From: Actinotalea caeni
Lineage (GTDB): Bacteria; Actinomycetota; Actinomycetes; Actinomycetales; Beutenbergiaceae
DNA length: 57,867 nucleotides
NCBI RefSeq assembly: GCF_009733795.1
Contig: NZ_WNXX01000021.1
Location: forward strand, 1-57,867
Reading direction: 5' to 3'
The position numbers were made by a program, and so were the translations under genes. Positions 31,489 to 40,265 of this stretch are shown one piece after another; position 1 is the first letter of the stretch; each line of letters begins with the position of its first letter. The notes below the pieces were generated by a model that saw nothing but the letters and a program-made list of their open reading frames with translations, made no database searches and was not told the origin of the DNA.

Positions 31489-32598
31489 GTGACGAACGTG
31501 TTCGACCCGATCCAGATCCGTGGTGTGGAGTTCCCGAACCGGGTGTGGATGTCGCCGATGTGCACCTACACCGCCGAACCCCAAACGGGACGGGCGGGCC
31601 GTCCGAACGACTTCCACTTCGCCCACTACACGAGCCGCGCTGCCGGCGGGGTGGGCCTGGTGATGGTAGAGGCGACCGGGGTGGTCCCCGAGGGTCGCAT
31701 CTCCCCGTACGACCTCGGGTTGTGGGATGACGCGCAGACCGAGGACTTCGCCCGTCTGGCTCGCGGTATCCGTGAGGCCGGCGCGGTTCCCAGCATTCAG
31801 CTCGGCCACGCCGGACGGAAGGCGTCGAGTGACCGTCCGTGGCTGGGTGGGAAGTTCATCGGCGAGGAGAACTACGTCGGCGAGCAGTCCTACGGGTGGG
31901 CACCGGTGAGCCCGAGCCCGCTGGCGTTCCCGGGGTCACCGGTGCCGCAGGAGTTGACCCACGACGAGGTCCAGGCCGTGGTCGCCGCGTTCGCGCAGGC
32001 GGCGCGTCGGGCCGATGAGGCCGGGTTCGATGTGGTTGAGATTCACGCCGCTCACGGGTACTTGCTGCACTCGTTCCTGTCTCCGATCACGAACGAGCGC
32101 ACCGATGAGTACGGCGGGTCGCTGGAGAATCGGGCGCGGTTCGTGCTGGAGATCGTCGACGCGGTCCGCTCGGTGTGGCCGGAGGGCAAGCCGGTGTTCA
32201 TGCGGGTCTCGACCACTGATTGGGTGGAGGAGAACCCGGCGGACGCCCGCGACTCCTGGACGGTGGACCAGACGGTGCAGTTGTCGCGGTGGGTGGCCGA
32301 GCGCGGTGTGGACCTGATCGATGCGTCCTCGGGCGGCATCGAGGTGGTCCCGATCCCGCGCGAGCGGGACTATCAGACCAGCCGCGCCGCGATCGTCCGC
32401 AACCAGACCGGGGTGCTGACCGCGGCGGTGGGCCGGATCGACTCCCCACAGCTCGCCGACGACCTTGTGTCCTCGGGTCAGGCGGATGCGGTGTTCTTGG
32501 GGCGGCCGCTGCTGCGCAACCCCTCCTGGGCCAACGACGCCGCCCTGGAGCTGGGTGCGAGCCCGCGGTTCATCGAGCAGTACGCCTACACCCTGTAG
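31489..32598 (+). CDS. Old yellow enzyme, YqjM class (NADPH-dependent ene-reductase)
   Basis: The product of about 369 residues is a TIM-barrel flavoprotein: SPMCTY with the YqjM-type regulatory Cys (Cys25 from this start), then the substrate-binding EIHAAHGYLLHSFLSP with the paired His residues, then TDEYGGSLENR, and a phosphate-binding AVGRI and FLGRPLLRNP region. It reduces activated C=C bonds using FMN and NADPH. The GTG at 31489 has GGAG 9 bases upstream. ATGs at 31444 and 31474 are in frame, but the first lies inside the operator. It heads a run of three rightward oxidoreductase genes. Confidence 0.92.
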   Translation: MTNVFDPIQIRGVEFPNRVWMSPMCTYTAEPQTGRAGRPNDFHFAHYTSRAAGGVGLVMVEATGVVPEGRISPYDLGLWDDAQTEDFARLARGIREAGAVPSIQLGHAGRKASSDRPWLGGKFIGEENYVGEQSYGWAPVSPSPLAFPGSPVPQELTHDEVQAVVAAFAQAARRADEAGFDVVEIHAAHGYLLHSFLSPITNERTDEYGGSLENRARFVLEIVDAVRSVWPEGKPVFMRVSTTDWVEENPADARDSWTVDQTVQLSRWVAERGVDLIDASSGGIEVVPIPRERDYQTSRAAIVRNQTGVLTAAVGRIDSPQLADDLVSSGQADAVFLGRPLLRNPSWANDAALELGASPRFIEQYAYTL

Positions 32599-32643
32599 AC
32601 CTCAGATCAACGACAACACAAGCATGACTAGGAAGGAACCCTC

Positions 32644-33312
32644 ATGAAGGTTTTCCAGATCGGCGCCGCCGGCGGCGTCGGGCATCGCCTCACCGGGCTG
32701 CTCACGAAGCGCGGTGACGAGGTCACCGGGATGCACCGCAACCCGGCACAGGCCGACACCATCCGTAATGCCGGGGGCACCCCGGTGACCGGGGACCTCA
32801 TCGGCAACACCGTCGACGAGCTTGCCGCCCTCATGGCCGGGCACGACGCGGTCGTGTTCTCCGCCGGCGCGCACGGCACCGGACAGGACAGGACCACCCT
32901 CATCGACGGGAAAGGCCTGGAGAAGGCCGCCGACGCCGCGGCGCTTGCTGGCGCGACTCGTTTCGTGGTGGTGTCCGCGTTCCCGGAGTCCGAACGGGCC
33001 AAGGGGCTCGGAGAGGGGTTCGAGCACTACATGCGGGTCAAGAAGACCGCGGACGTGTACCTCACCCGCACCGCCCTGGACTGGATCATCGTCCGCCCGG
33101 GCCTGCTGCGCGACGAACCCGGATCGGGCCAGGTCACCGCCGGCATCGCGATCGAGTACGGAGACGTCGCCCGTGACAACGTGGCCGCCTTCATCGACGC
33201 CGCCCTCCACGAGAAGGCACTGTCCCGCGTGATCGTGGAACTCACCGATGGCGACACCCCCGTCGCCGACGCCGCAGCACAAGTGGCCGCATCCACCGGA
33301 CCGCGCCGCTAA
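32644..33312 (+). CDS. NAD(P)-binding NmrA/atypical-SDR protein
   Basis: The 222-residue Rossmann-fold protein has an N-terminal QIGAAGGVGHRL dinucleotide-binding loop, then GTPVTGDLIG, DAVVFSAGAHG, RFVVVSAFPES and LDWIIVRPGLL. This is the atypical SDR/NAD(P)H-binding (YwnB/NmrA-like) pattern. The usual catalytic Tyr-x3-Lys is not obvious. AGGAA precedes the ATG. It follows the old yellow enzyme by 45 bases, so co-transcription is likely. Probably a redox sensor or reductase in the same response. Confidence 0.87.
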   Translation: MKVFQIGAAGGVGHRLTGLLTKRGDEVTGMHRNPAQADTIRNAGGTPVTGDLIGNTVDELAALMAGHDAVVFSAGAHGTGQDRTTLIDGKGLEKAADAAALAGATRFVVVSAFPESERAKGLGEGFEHYMRVKKTADVYLTRTALDWIIVRPGLLRDEPGSGQVTAGIAIEYGDVARDNVAAFIDAALHEKALSRVIVELTDGDTPVADAAAQVAASTGPRR

Positions 33313-33394
33313 ACACCGCCGCAGGTATCCGGCGTCCCGCACGGCGCCAGACGCTGCGGCACTGACCGACTTTTCATCGCAAGGAGCAACCATC

Positions 33395-34156
33395 ATTTCT
33401 GAAGCACTGGCGGGCCGCACCGCCGTCATCACCGGAGCATCGTCGGGTATCGGGCACGTGACTGCGCTCGCGCTGGCCGCCGAAGGGGCGAAGGTCGCCC
33501 TCATCGCCCGCCGCGGCGACACCCTCACCGACATCGCCGAGGAGATCACCCGCAGCGGCGGCACCGCCCTGCCGCTGACAGTCGATGTGACCGACCCGGA
33601 CGCCGTGCGTGCTGCCGCAATGCGGGTGCAGGAGGAGCTGGGCGGGGCGTCCATCCTGTTCAACAACGCCGGCATCATGCTCCCGGCCCCGTTCGCCGGG
33701 CACAACATGGCCGACTGGAACAAGCAGATCGACCTGAACGTGACCGCCCTAGTCACCGTCGCCGATGCGTTCACCGACCAACTCCTCGCCGCCGCCCAGC
33801 GCGACGGTGTCGCGGACCTGATCAACACCGGGTCGATCGCGGGCGAGAGCATGAGTCCCGGCTTCGCCGTGTACGGGGCCACCAAAGCGTTCGTGAAGCA
33901 CCTGACCGCGAACCTGCGCACCGAACTCGGCGCCCAGAACGTGCGCGTGGCGAACATCGCCCCTGGCATCGTCGGCACCGAACTGCAGTCCCACGTCACT
34001 GACGTGGGCACCAAGGCGTGGCTGGAGGGCGCGAAGGAGACCATCGACTGGCTCACCCCGCAAGACCTCGCCGAACTTGTCACGTTCACCGTGACCCGGC
34101 CCGCGCACGTCAACCTCGCTCACACCCTGATCCTGCCCACCAAACAGACCGCCTAA
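33395..34156 (+). CDS. Short-chain dehydrogenase/reductase without a canonical start
   Basis: The product of about 253 residues is a classical SDR: VITGASSGIGH at the N-terminus, NNAGIM, then the catalytic Ser in TGSIAG and Y-G-A-T-K. At the place where AAGGAG (33381-33386) should initiate, the codons are ATC (33392) and ATT (33395); an in-frame CTG lies at 33407. A far upstream ATG (33248) would overlap the previous gene by 65 bases and add an unrelated N-terminus. Start at ATT is assumed. It is the third redox gene in this run. Confidence 0.8.
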   Translation: MSEALAGRTAVITGASSGIGHVTALALAAEGAKVALIARRGDTLTDIAEEITRSGGTALPLTVDVTDPDAVRAAAMRVQEELGGASILFNNAGIMLPAPFAGHNMADWNKQIDLNVTALVTVADAFTDQLLAAAQRDGVADLINTGSIAGESMSPGFAVYGATKAFVKHLTANLRTELGAQNVRVANIAPGIVGTELQSHVTDVGTKAWLEGAKETIDWLTPQDLAELVTFTVTRPAHVNLAHTLILPTKQTA

Positions 34157-34232
34157 CCGGCGCGGCGGCACCCCGCAGGACGGTGCCGCCGCACGACCGC
34201 TCATCTCACCCGACGACATGGAGGAGGCTCTG

Positions 34233-34388
34233 ATGAGCCAGATCGACACGTTCAGCCACGGCGTCTCCGGCCAGCTCTCCCACGACGACAAGGGAGAGCT
34301 CCTCCACTTCGATGACCTCGCCGCGCCGCTCGCCCAGGTCTGGGTCAACTTCGACACGTTCCTCCCAAAGCAGGCGTCGAATCGATGA
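34233..34388 (+). CDS. 51-residue small protein coupled to the DUF1361 gene
   Basis: The ATG at 34233 follows GGAGGAGGCTCTG. The peptide starts MSQIDTFSHGVSGQLSHDDK and ends at TGA 34386-34388, overlapping the next ATG (ATGA). It is acidic and has no membrane segment. The excellent ribosome-binding site and coupling argue for a real gene. It could be the truncated 5' part of a larger enzyme gene. Not recognised. Confidence 0.55.
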   Translation: MSQIDTFSHGVSGQLSHDDKGELLHFDDLAAPLAQVWVNFDTFLPKQASNR

Positions 34389-35086
34389 CCGCCCTCCTGC
34401 TTCCAGCCGCCGTTGTCGGTCTCAACGCCTTCGCCGCGCTCCTCGTACTCGCGCGGGCGCCGTTGTATCGAACCCGCCTGTACCGGCCGATGCTGCTGAA
34501 CATCGGACTCTCTCTGGCGCCGGCCGTCGTCCTGCTCCTCGTGCTCGCCGGGCTGGTCGCGGTCGCGGTGGCCGCCCCGAGCACGGTCTTGCTGTGGACC
34601 GTCGTTCTCATCGGTGGTGCGGCCTGGCTTCTTCTTCTGCCGAACTCGGCATACCTGATCACCGAGCTGAACATGTCGCACCGCCGCGGGACCGAGAGCG
34701 TGCCGCTGTGGTACGACATCGTCCTAACCCTCAGTCTCGCCCTGTCGGGGGTCATGAACACCGTCCTGAACGTCTACGTTGTCCAGGCCATCTACGTCCT
34801 GATCGCGCACCCCAACACCAGCCGGCCGCTGGCAGGCGCCGACTCCTGGGTTCTCGCAGGTGTCGTGCTGCTCCTCGTCACATTCGGCATGTACCTCGGC
34901 CGCTACATCCGCTTCAACAGCTGGGACATCGCCCACCCCGCATCCTTCGCCCGCAAACTCGGCACCTACTTCCGAGAGCCGGGCCACGCCCGCGACGCAC
35001 TCGGCTTCTGCCTCACCCACACCATCCTGCTCGCGCTCGTCTACCTGATTGTCACCGGCGTCCCCGACGCGCTGCTCGGCGGCTGA
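34385..35086 (+). CDS. DUF1361 membrane protein
   Basis: The 233-residue protein has about six transmembrane helices and the two DUF1361 marks: LLLLPNSAYLITELNMSH and YLGRYIRFNSWDI. The role of DUF1361 is unknown. It is translationally coupled to the small gene before it. It lies between the redox genes and the methyltransferase region and shows no clear functional tie to either. Confidence 0.85.
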   Translation: MTALLLPAAVVGLNAFAALLVLARAPLYRTRLYRPMLLNIGLSLAPAVVLLLVLAGLVAVAVAAPSTVLLWTVVLIGGAAWLLLLPNSAYLITELNMSHRRGTESVPLWYDIVLTLSLALSGVMNTVLNVYVVQAIYVLIAHPNTSRPLAGADSWVLAGVVLLLVTFGMYLGRYIRFNSWDIAHPASFARKLGTYFREPGHARDALGFCLTHTILLALVYLIVTGVPDALLGG

Positions 35087-35144
35087 ACGTGACCCCGTTC
35101 CGGCCACGATGCACCGCGCCAAGGGGCGAGTGAGTACCAAGTGC

Positions 35145-35265
35145 CAAGTGCTCGTAGAGGTTCGGACGGGGTGGTCTCCCAGTCCCCAAGGGCCGGGGTT
35201 CAACGCCACGAAGGGTCGCGCCTGTGGGACTGTGGGTCCGGGTTGCGGTTCCTTTGGTTCAGCTT
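35145..35265 (-). pseudogene. Decayed partial duplicate of a cytosine methyltransferase gene
   Basis: About 115 bases here resemble the plus-strand sequence at about 35868-35980, inside the intact methyltransferase gene. Shared blocks in the same order include CCAAGTGC-CGTAGAGGT, GGTCTCCCAG-CCCC and CGCGAAGGG/CACGAAGGG. Substitutions and small indels break the frame. It is downstream of the intact gene and probably a relic of a second copy or of recombination between methyltransferases. Confidence 0.6.
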
Positions 35266-35312
35266 CGGCCTGTGCCCTCAACGGTTCCTCGCGAGTCAAA
35301 GGACGAGAGCCT

Positions 35313-36401
35313 TCACCTATAGCGAAGGCTGCGAACTGCGGCTACGGCCTGGAGCGGCAGGACACCGTTACCGAGCGCTGTGAGCTGCTGAGCATGCGTA
35401 AGGGCGAGCTCGGGATCGGTGACCCAGCCTGCCGGCAGACCCATGAGCCACTCCACGAAGGCGGGTGCCGGTCGCGGCCCCTCATGTTGGTTCAGGATGG
35501 CAGGGGCAGGGGCTGGGGCGGGGCGTCCGGTGATGCGTTCCCACCGGGCGATGGCTGCGGCGTAGCGTCCCCAGCGTCGAAGAAGTCCTCGATCAGCGCG
35601 AACGTCTCCTCCGGCGAGCGCGGATGCCCACCCCGTGTCACGAGGTCGATGACTTGGTGGCTGAGCGCGATCGTTCCGCTCCGCGCCTTCACCTGATCCA
35701 GGGTCTCCCCACCGCGAGACGAGTCCGAGGCCAGCGGGGTTCGGAACAGTGCGGTGGGCGAGGATGAAGACGCGGAACCGGGGATGCGGTGCGCCGACTG
35801 CGGAAGCGGGTAAGCCGATCCATCTCGCGTTGTACCGGAGGTCGGCCAGGTCTCCGAGTACGGCGCCAAGTGCCCGTAGAGGTCGGGTTGACTGGTCTCC
35901 CAGACCCCACGGGTCGGGTTCCATACCGCGAAGGGCTGCAGTGTCGGGGGTTGCGGCATCGGGGTTGCGTCGCTCATCATCGTCTCCTTCCGAGGGCGCG
36001 CGGATCGCGGGCGCGGAGAGTAGCCCGCGGACGTTCTCGATGACGACCCACTCGGGTTGCAGCGCCTCGATCGCCGTCGCCATGTACGCCCAGAGGCCCG
36101 AGCGGGTGCCGGGAGCGAGGCCAGCCCTCTTCCCGACCGTGGAGACGTCCTGGCAGGGGAACCCGCCGCAGAGAACGTCGACAGGCTCGACTTCGCGCCA
36201 GTCGATGGTCGTGACGTCGCCGAGGTTCGGGGCGTCGGGCCAGTGGTGTGTGAAGACGCGGGCGACTGGCTCGTTGATCTCGGCGAACCAGACGGTGCGG
36301 GCATCGAAGACCTGCTCGACGGCGAGGTCGAGTCCGCCGTAGCCGGAGAACAGCGACCCGACCCGCAGGCGGTCGTCGCGTTCGTCGTTCGGTTCGTGCA
36401 T
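35313..36401 (-). CDS. DNA (cytosine-5) methyltransferase
   Basis: The product of about 362 residues has the motifs in order: I GSLFSGYGGLDLA, IV GGFPCQDVS with catalytic Cys83, VI VVIENVRGLL (Glu122), VIII-like APHPRFRVFILA, and X ALGNGVLPLQA. It transfers a methyl group from AdoMet to cytosine. The target-recognition region lies between VIII and X; the site cannot be predicted. The start ATG at 36401 gives a compact N-terminus; the open frame extends upstream. No restriction endonuclease is adjacent, so it is probably an orphan, protective methylase carried by the ICE against host restriction. Confidence 0.9.
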   Translation of the reverse strand: MHEPNDERDDRLRVGSLFSGYGGLDLAVEQVFDARTVWFAEINEPVARVFTHHWPDAPNLGDVTTIDWREVEPVDVLCGGFPCQDVSTVGKRAGLAPGTRSGLWAYMATAIEALQPEWVVIENVRGLLSAPAIRAPSEGDDDERRNPDAATPDTAALRGMEPDPWGLGDQSTRPLRALGAVLGDLADLRYNARWIGLPASAVGAPHPRFRVFILAHRTVPNPAGLGLVSRWGDPGSGEGAERNDRAQPPSHRPRDTGWASALAGGDVRADRGLLRRWGRYAAAIARWERITGRPAPAPAPAILNQHEGPRPAPAFVEWLMGLPAGWVTDPELALTHAQQLTALGNGVLPLQAVAAVRSLRYR

Positions 36402-36468
36402 GAGGACTCCGGCAGATCGGTGATCCCGGCCGGCATCCACTCGTGAGCGCGCGGCCAGGGCTGTATCA

Positions 36469-36481
36469 CCTGCCAGGTGCA
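36469..36481. repeat. Inverted repeat upstream of the relaxase gene, possible oriT element
   Basis: CACCTG-C-CAGGTG (36469-36481) is a perfect 6-1-6 inverted repeat in the 128-base gap between the methyltransferase and the genes leading into the relaxase. MobF relaxases act at an oriT usually near their gene, and such repeats mark oriT regions. Nothing else in the gap is distinctive. The oriT role is speculative. Confidence 0.3.
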
Positions 36482-36529
36482 CGACTCGACTCTCGCCGCG
36501 CTCCTCACAGTCGGTCGCCTCGCTGCCCG

Positions 36530-36667
36530 ATGCTTCTTTCGACCTTCCTCAGAGCCGCCACACGTCTTTCAGACGAGGCCCAAGCCGCCCAAGGGCGGCG
36601 CGATGGTGGGGCTGCCGCCCGGTCGGTCGTCGCCTACCTGCCGCCTGAGAAGGAGGCGCGACTGTGA
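36530..36667 (+). CDS. Small protein translationally coupled to the relaxase
   Basis: The ATG at 36530 opens a 45-residue frame, MLLSTFLRAATRLSDEAQAA, rich in Ala and Arg. Its TGA overlaps the relaxase GTG (GTGA, 36664-36667). The frame is open further upstream (to about 36443). Coupling suggests a real gene, but no family is recognised and the ribosome-binding site is poor. Confidence 0.4.
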   Translation: MLLSTFLRAATRLSDEAQAAQGRRDGGAAARSVVAYLPPEKEARL

Positions 36668-39600
36668 CGGTTTCGATGCGTGTGATGTCGGCCGGCGACG
36701 GCTACAAGTACCTGCTGAAATCCGTTGCTGCCGGCGATGGTGACCGTTCGCTCTCGACACCGCTGACCCGCTACTACACCGAGGCGGGAACGCCGCCGGG
36801 GTTCTGGATCGGTTCGGGGCTGGGCCGTCTTGGGCACGGCGAGCTGGGCGAGGGCGCCCAGGTCTCGGAGGCGCAACTACAGCTCCTGATCGGGATGGGC
36901 CATGACCCGATCACCGGCGATCCGCTCGGCCGCGCCTACCAGCAGTTCGCCTCGATCAGTGAGCGGGTCAAGCAGCGCGTCGATGCGCTCGATCCCGAGC
37001 TGGGTCCGTCCGCGAGAGCCAGCGAGGTCGCCGCGATCGAGGCCGAGGAAGCCGAGCGCGGGACCCGGCGTGCCGTGGCCGGGTTCGACTTCACATTCAG
37101 CGTGCCCAAGTCCGTCTCCGCAATCTGGGCGGTTGCAGACGCAGGCACACAGGCACTGATCGCCGAGGCACATCACGCGGCGGTTGCAGACCTAGTTGCT
37201 TTCCTCGAACGAGAGGTTGCAGCGACCCGCGTGGGTGCAACCGGCCCGGACGGAGCGGTTGCACACGTCGATGTCGCTGGGGTCGTCGCGGCGGCGTTCG
37301 ATCACTACGACAGCCGCTCCGGTGACCCGCAGTTGCACACCCACGTCGTCATCAGTAACAAAGTGCTGACCGTCCAAGACGGTCGTTGGCGGACCCTCGC
37401 CGGCCGGCCGATGCACTCGGCGGTCGTCGCTGTCTCCGAGCTGTACAACGCGGCCCTGGCCGATCGGCTGACCCGCACCCTCGGACTGGGGTGGGAGTCG
37501 CGGGAGCGGGGCCGGGACCGGAACCCGGCATGGGAAACCGAGGGCGTGCCCGACGAGCTGGTTGCCGAGTTCTCCACCCGTTCCCGGCACATCGAGGCCG
37601 AGAAGGACCGCCTGATCGCGGAGTACGTCGCCAAGCACGGCCGGCAGCCCTCGGCCCGGACCGTGCTGAAACTACGGGCGCAGGCGACACTCGCCACTCG
37701 GCCGGACAAGCAGGTCAGATCACTCGCCGACCTCACCGCCGAGTGGCGGCAGCGCGCCAGCCGCATCCTGGGCCGAGACGCAAACGGCTGGGCGCGCGTC
37801 CTCACCAGCGGTGCAACTCCCCGCAGGGTCCTGCGTGCCGACGACGTGCCGCTGGACGTGGTGGGCGAGGTCGGGCAGGCGGTGATGGAGACGGTCGGTG
37901 AGAAGCGTTCGACCTGGACCCGATGGAACCTGCACGCCGAAGCGTCCCGGCAGTTGATGGGCTGGAGGTTCGCCAGCATCGAAGACCGCGAAGCGATCAC
38001 CGGCCTGGTCGTGGACGCGGCCGAGCGGGTCTCGCTGCGCCTCACCCCGCCCGAGCTGGCGACCAGCCCGCTCGAGTTCCGGCGTCCGGACGGGACGACC
38101 CGGTTCCGTCCCCGACACTCGACGTTGTTCTCATCCGAGACGCTGCTGGCCGCCGAAGACCGGCTCCTTGTCCGAGCCGACGCGATGACTGGACCCACGG
38201 TGCCCTTGGAGACGGTGGAGCGGATCGCCCGCAGACCCGACGCCCGCGGCCGGGTACTCGGTGAGGATCAGTCGGCGGCGTTGGCCGCGGTCGCCGTCTC
38301 GGGCCGTGTCGTGGATGTGTTGGTCGGCCCGGCCGGTGCGGGCAAGACCACCGCCATGAACGCGCTGCGCCGCGCATGGGAGAAAGAGCACGGTGCCGGG
38401 TCCGTGGTGGGGTTGGCGCCCTCGGCGGTCGCCGCGCAGGTCCTCGCTGACGATCTGGGGATTGCGACCGAGAATACGGCGAAGTGGTGGCAGAACCATC
38501 TCATGTACGGCACCACGTTCGATGCGGGCCAGCTCGTCATCATCGACGAAGCCTCTCTCGCCGGCACCGCGTCGCTGGACCGGATCACGCGCGAGGTCGA
38601 GAAGGCCGGGGCGAAGGCCCTGCTGGTCGGAGACTGGGGTCAGCTCCAGTCGGTCGATGCTGGCGGCGCGTTCGGCCTGCTGGTCCATTCCCGCGACGAC
38701 GCCCCCGAGCTTCACGACCTGCACCGCTTCACCCACGCCTGGGAGAAGGCCACCTCGTTGCAGCTCCGCCACGGCCGCACCGAAGCGATCGACACGCTCA
38801 TCGAGCATGGCCGGATCACCGGCGGCGAAGCAGAAGCGATGATCGACGCCGCCTACACCGCGTGGCAGCACGACCTTGGCTCCGGCCTCGCGTCGATCCT
38901 CGTGGCCGAGACCCAGGAGTCGGTCACCACTCTGAACGCCAGGGCGCGGGCGGATCGGATCATCAGCGGTGCGGTGAACTCGGCCCGCGAGGTCGGCCTG
39001 CGCGACGGCACCGCCGCGTCCGAGGGCGATCTGGTCATCACGCGCCACAACGACCGCCGACTCCGCAACGGCAGGACGTGGGTCCGCAATGGCTCTCGCT
39101 GGATCGTGACCGCCGTTCGTGAGGACGGGTCGCTCAGCGTCCGTCCGGCCGGGCGTAGGTTCGGCGGCGGGATCGTCCTGCCCGCCGACTATGTGGTCGA
39201 GCACCTGGAGCTGGGCTACGCGATCACGGCGCACAGGTCTCAGGGTGTGACCACGCAGACCTCGCACGTCGTTGTCACCCCGACCACCACGCGGGAGAAC
39301 TTCTACGTCTCGATGACCCGCGGCGCGGAGGGCAACTATGCCTATGTCGCCGTCGACCGGGAGGATCACGAGCACGCCGAGCCGCACCCTGGCGACAACC
39401 CCAATGTCACCGCCCGCAGCGTTCTCTACGGCGTGCTCCACCATCTCGGGGCGGAGCTGTCCGCGCACGAGACGATCACCGCCGAACAGGAACACTGGGG
39501 CTCGATCACGCAGCTCGCGGCCGAGTACGAGACGATCGCCCAAGCCGCCCAGCTCGACCGCTGGGCCACGCTGCTCGCCGCGTGCGGGCTCACTCCCGAG

Positions 39601-40224
39601 CAGGTGGGCGACGTGCTCGACTCCGACGCCTACGGTGCGCTGTCGGCCGAGCTGCGGCACGCCGAAGCCAACCACCACGACCTCGACGCGCTACTCCCGA
39701 AACTGATCGCCGCACGCGGTTTGGACGACGCCGAGGACATCGCCTCCGTCATCCACGCCCGCGTCGCACGCGCCACGGCGAGGCCGGCCGGCTCGGGCCG
39801 CACCCGCAAAGCGCCGCGGCTGATCGTCGGACTGATCCCCGACGCCAACGGACCGATGGACGCGCGGATGCGTCAAGCCCTGGGCGAGCGCCGCGACCTC
39901 ATCGAGCAACGGGCCGACGCCGTTCTACACGGCGCCCTCACCGACCAGGAGCCGTGGGCGGCGAAGCTCGGCATGGTGCCGAAGGACAAGAAGCAGCGGG
40001 AGGCGTGGAGACGCGCGGGCCGCACGGTCGCGGCCTACCGCGACCGCTACCAGATCACTGACGACCGGAACCCGCTCGGACCTGCACCAGAGAGCACCAG
40101 CCAAAAGATCGACGCGGCACGAGCACGCGCCGCCCTCAACCGCGCACAATCCATCGCCAGCGACGACCCATCAAGAGAGCAGGTGCGGCAGACGGCCGCG
40201 GGCCGATCCGCACCGACCCTATGA
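36664..40224 (+). CDS. traA: MobF-family relaxase-helicase (TraA/TrwC-like)
   Basis: The 1,186-residue protein nicks and unwinds the element at oriT for transfer. The N-terminal relaxase (about 1-300) has Tyr37-Tyr38 in TRYYTEAG and the metal-binding AFDHYDSRSGDPQLHTHVV with His225/His227. The RecD-like helicase follows with Walker A GPAGAGKTT (555-563), Walker B LVIIDEASLAG and a late AHRSQGVTTQTSHVVV motif. The C-terminal 300 residues are helical and rich in Ala/Arg. The GTG at 36664 has GAAGGAGG upstream. The gene is full length. It is the only relaxase seen and stands at the opposite end of the visible element from VirB4. Confidence 0.95.
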   Translation: MTVSMRVMSAGDGYKYLLKSVAAGDGDRSLSTPLTRYYTEAGTPPGFWIGSGLGRLGHGELGEGAQVSEAQLQLLIGMGHDPITGDPLGRAYQQFASISERVKQRVDALDPELGPSARASEVAAIEAEEAERGTRRAVAGFDFTFSVPKSVSAIWAVADAGTQALIAEAHHAAVADLVAFLEREVAATRVGATGPDGAVAHVDVAGVVAAAFDHYDSRSGDPQLHTHVVISNKVLTVQDGRWRTLAGRPMHSAVVAVSELYNAALADRLTRTLGLGWESRERGRDRNPAWETEGVPDELVAEFSTRSRHIEAEKDRLIAEYVAKHGRQPSARTVLKLRAQATLATRPDKQVRSLADLTAEWRQRASRILGRDANGWARVLTSGATPRRVLRADDVPLDVVGEVGQAVMETVGEKRSTWTRWNLHAEASRQLMGWRFASIEDREAITGLVVDAAERVSLRLTPPELATSPLEFRRPDGTTRFRPRHSTLFSSETLLAAEDRLLVRADAMTGPTVPLETVERIARRPDARGRVLGEDQSAALAAVAVSGRVVDVLVGPAGAGKTTAMNALRRAWEKEHGAGSVVGLAPSAVAAQVLADDLGIATENTAKWWQNHLMYGTTFDAGQLVIIDEASLAGTASLDRITREVEKAGAKALLVGDWGQLQSVDAGGAFGLLVHSRDDAPELHDLHRFTHAWEKATSLQLRHGRTEAIDTLIEHGRITGGEAEAMIDAAYTAWQHDLGSGLASILVAETQESVTTLNARARADRIISGAVNSAREVGLRDGTAASEGDLVITRHNDRRLRNGRTWVRNGSRWIVTAVREDGSLSVRPAGRRFGGGIVLPADYVVEHLELGYAITAHRSQGVTTQTSHVVVTPTTTRENFYVSMTRGAEGNYAYVAVDREDHEHAEPHPGDNPNVTARSVLYGVLHHLGAELSAHETITAEQEHWGSITQLAAEYETIAQAAQLDRWATLLAACGLTPEQVGDVLDSDAYGALSAELRHAEANHHDLDALLPKLIAARGLDDAEDIASVIHARVARATARPAGSGRTRKAPRLIVGLIPDANGPMDARMRQALGERRDLIEQRADAVLHGALTDQEPWAAKLGMVPKDKKQREAWRRAGRTVAAYRDRYQITDDRNPLGPAPESTSQKIDAARARAALNRAQSIASDDPSREQVRQTAAGRSAPTL

Positions 40225-40265
40225 GCCGCACTCAGCATGGAGACGGGATCGACCCAGACACGGCG

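Noticed and set aside
35141-35300. Possible tRNA or attachment site
   Set aside because: The stretch has a GGTTC-like box, but no acceptor or anticodon stem can be formed. It is better explained as a decayed copy of the methyltransferase gene.
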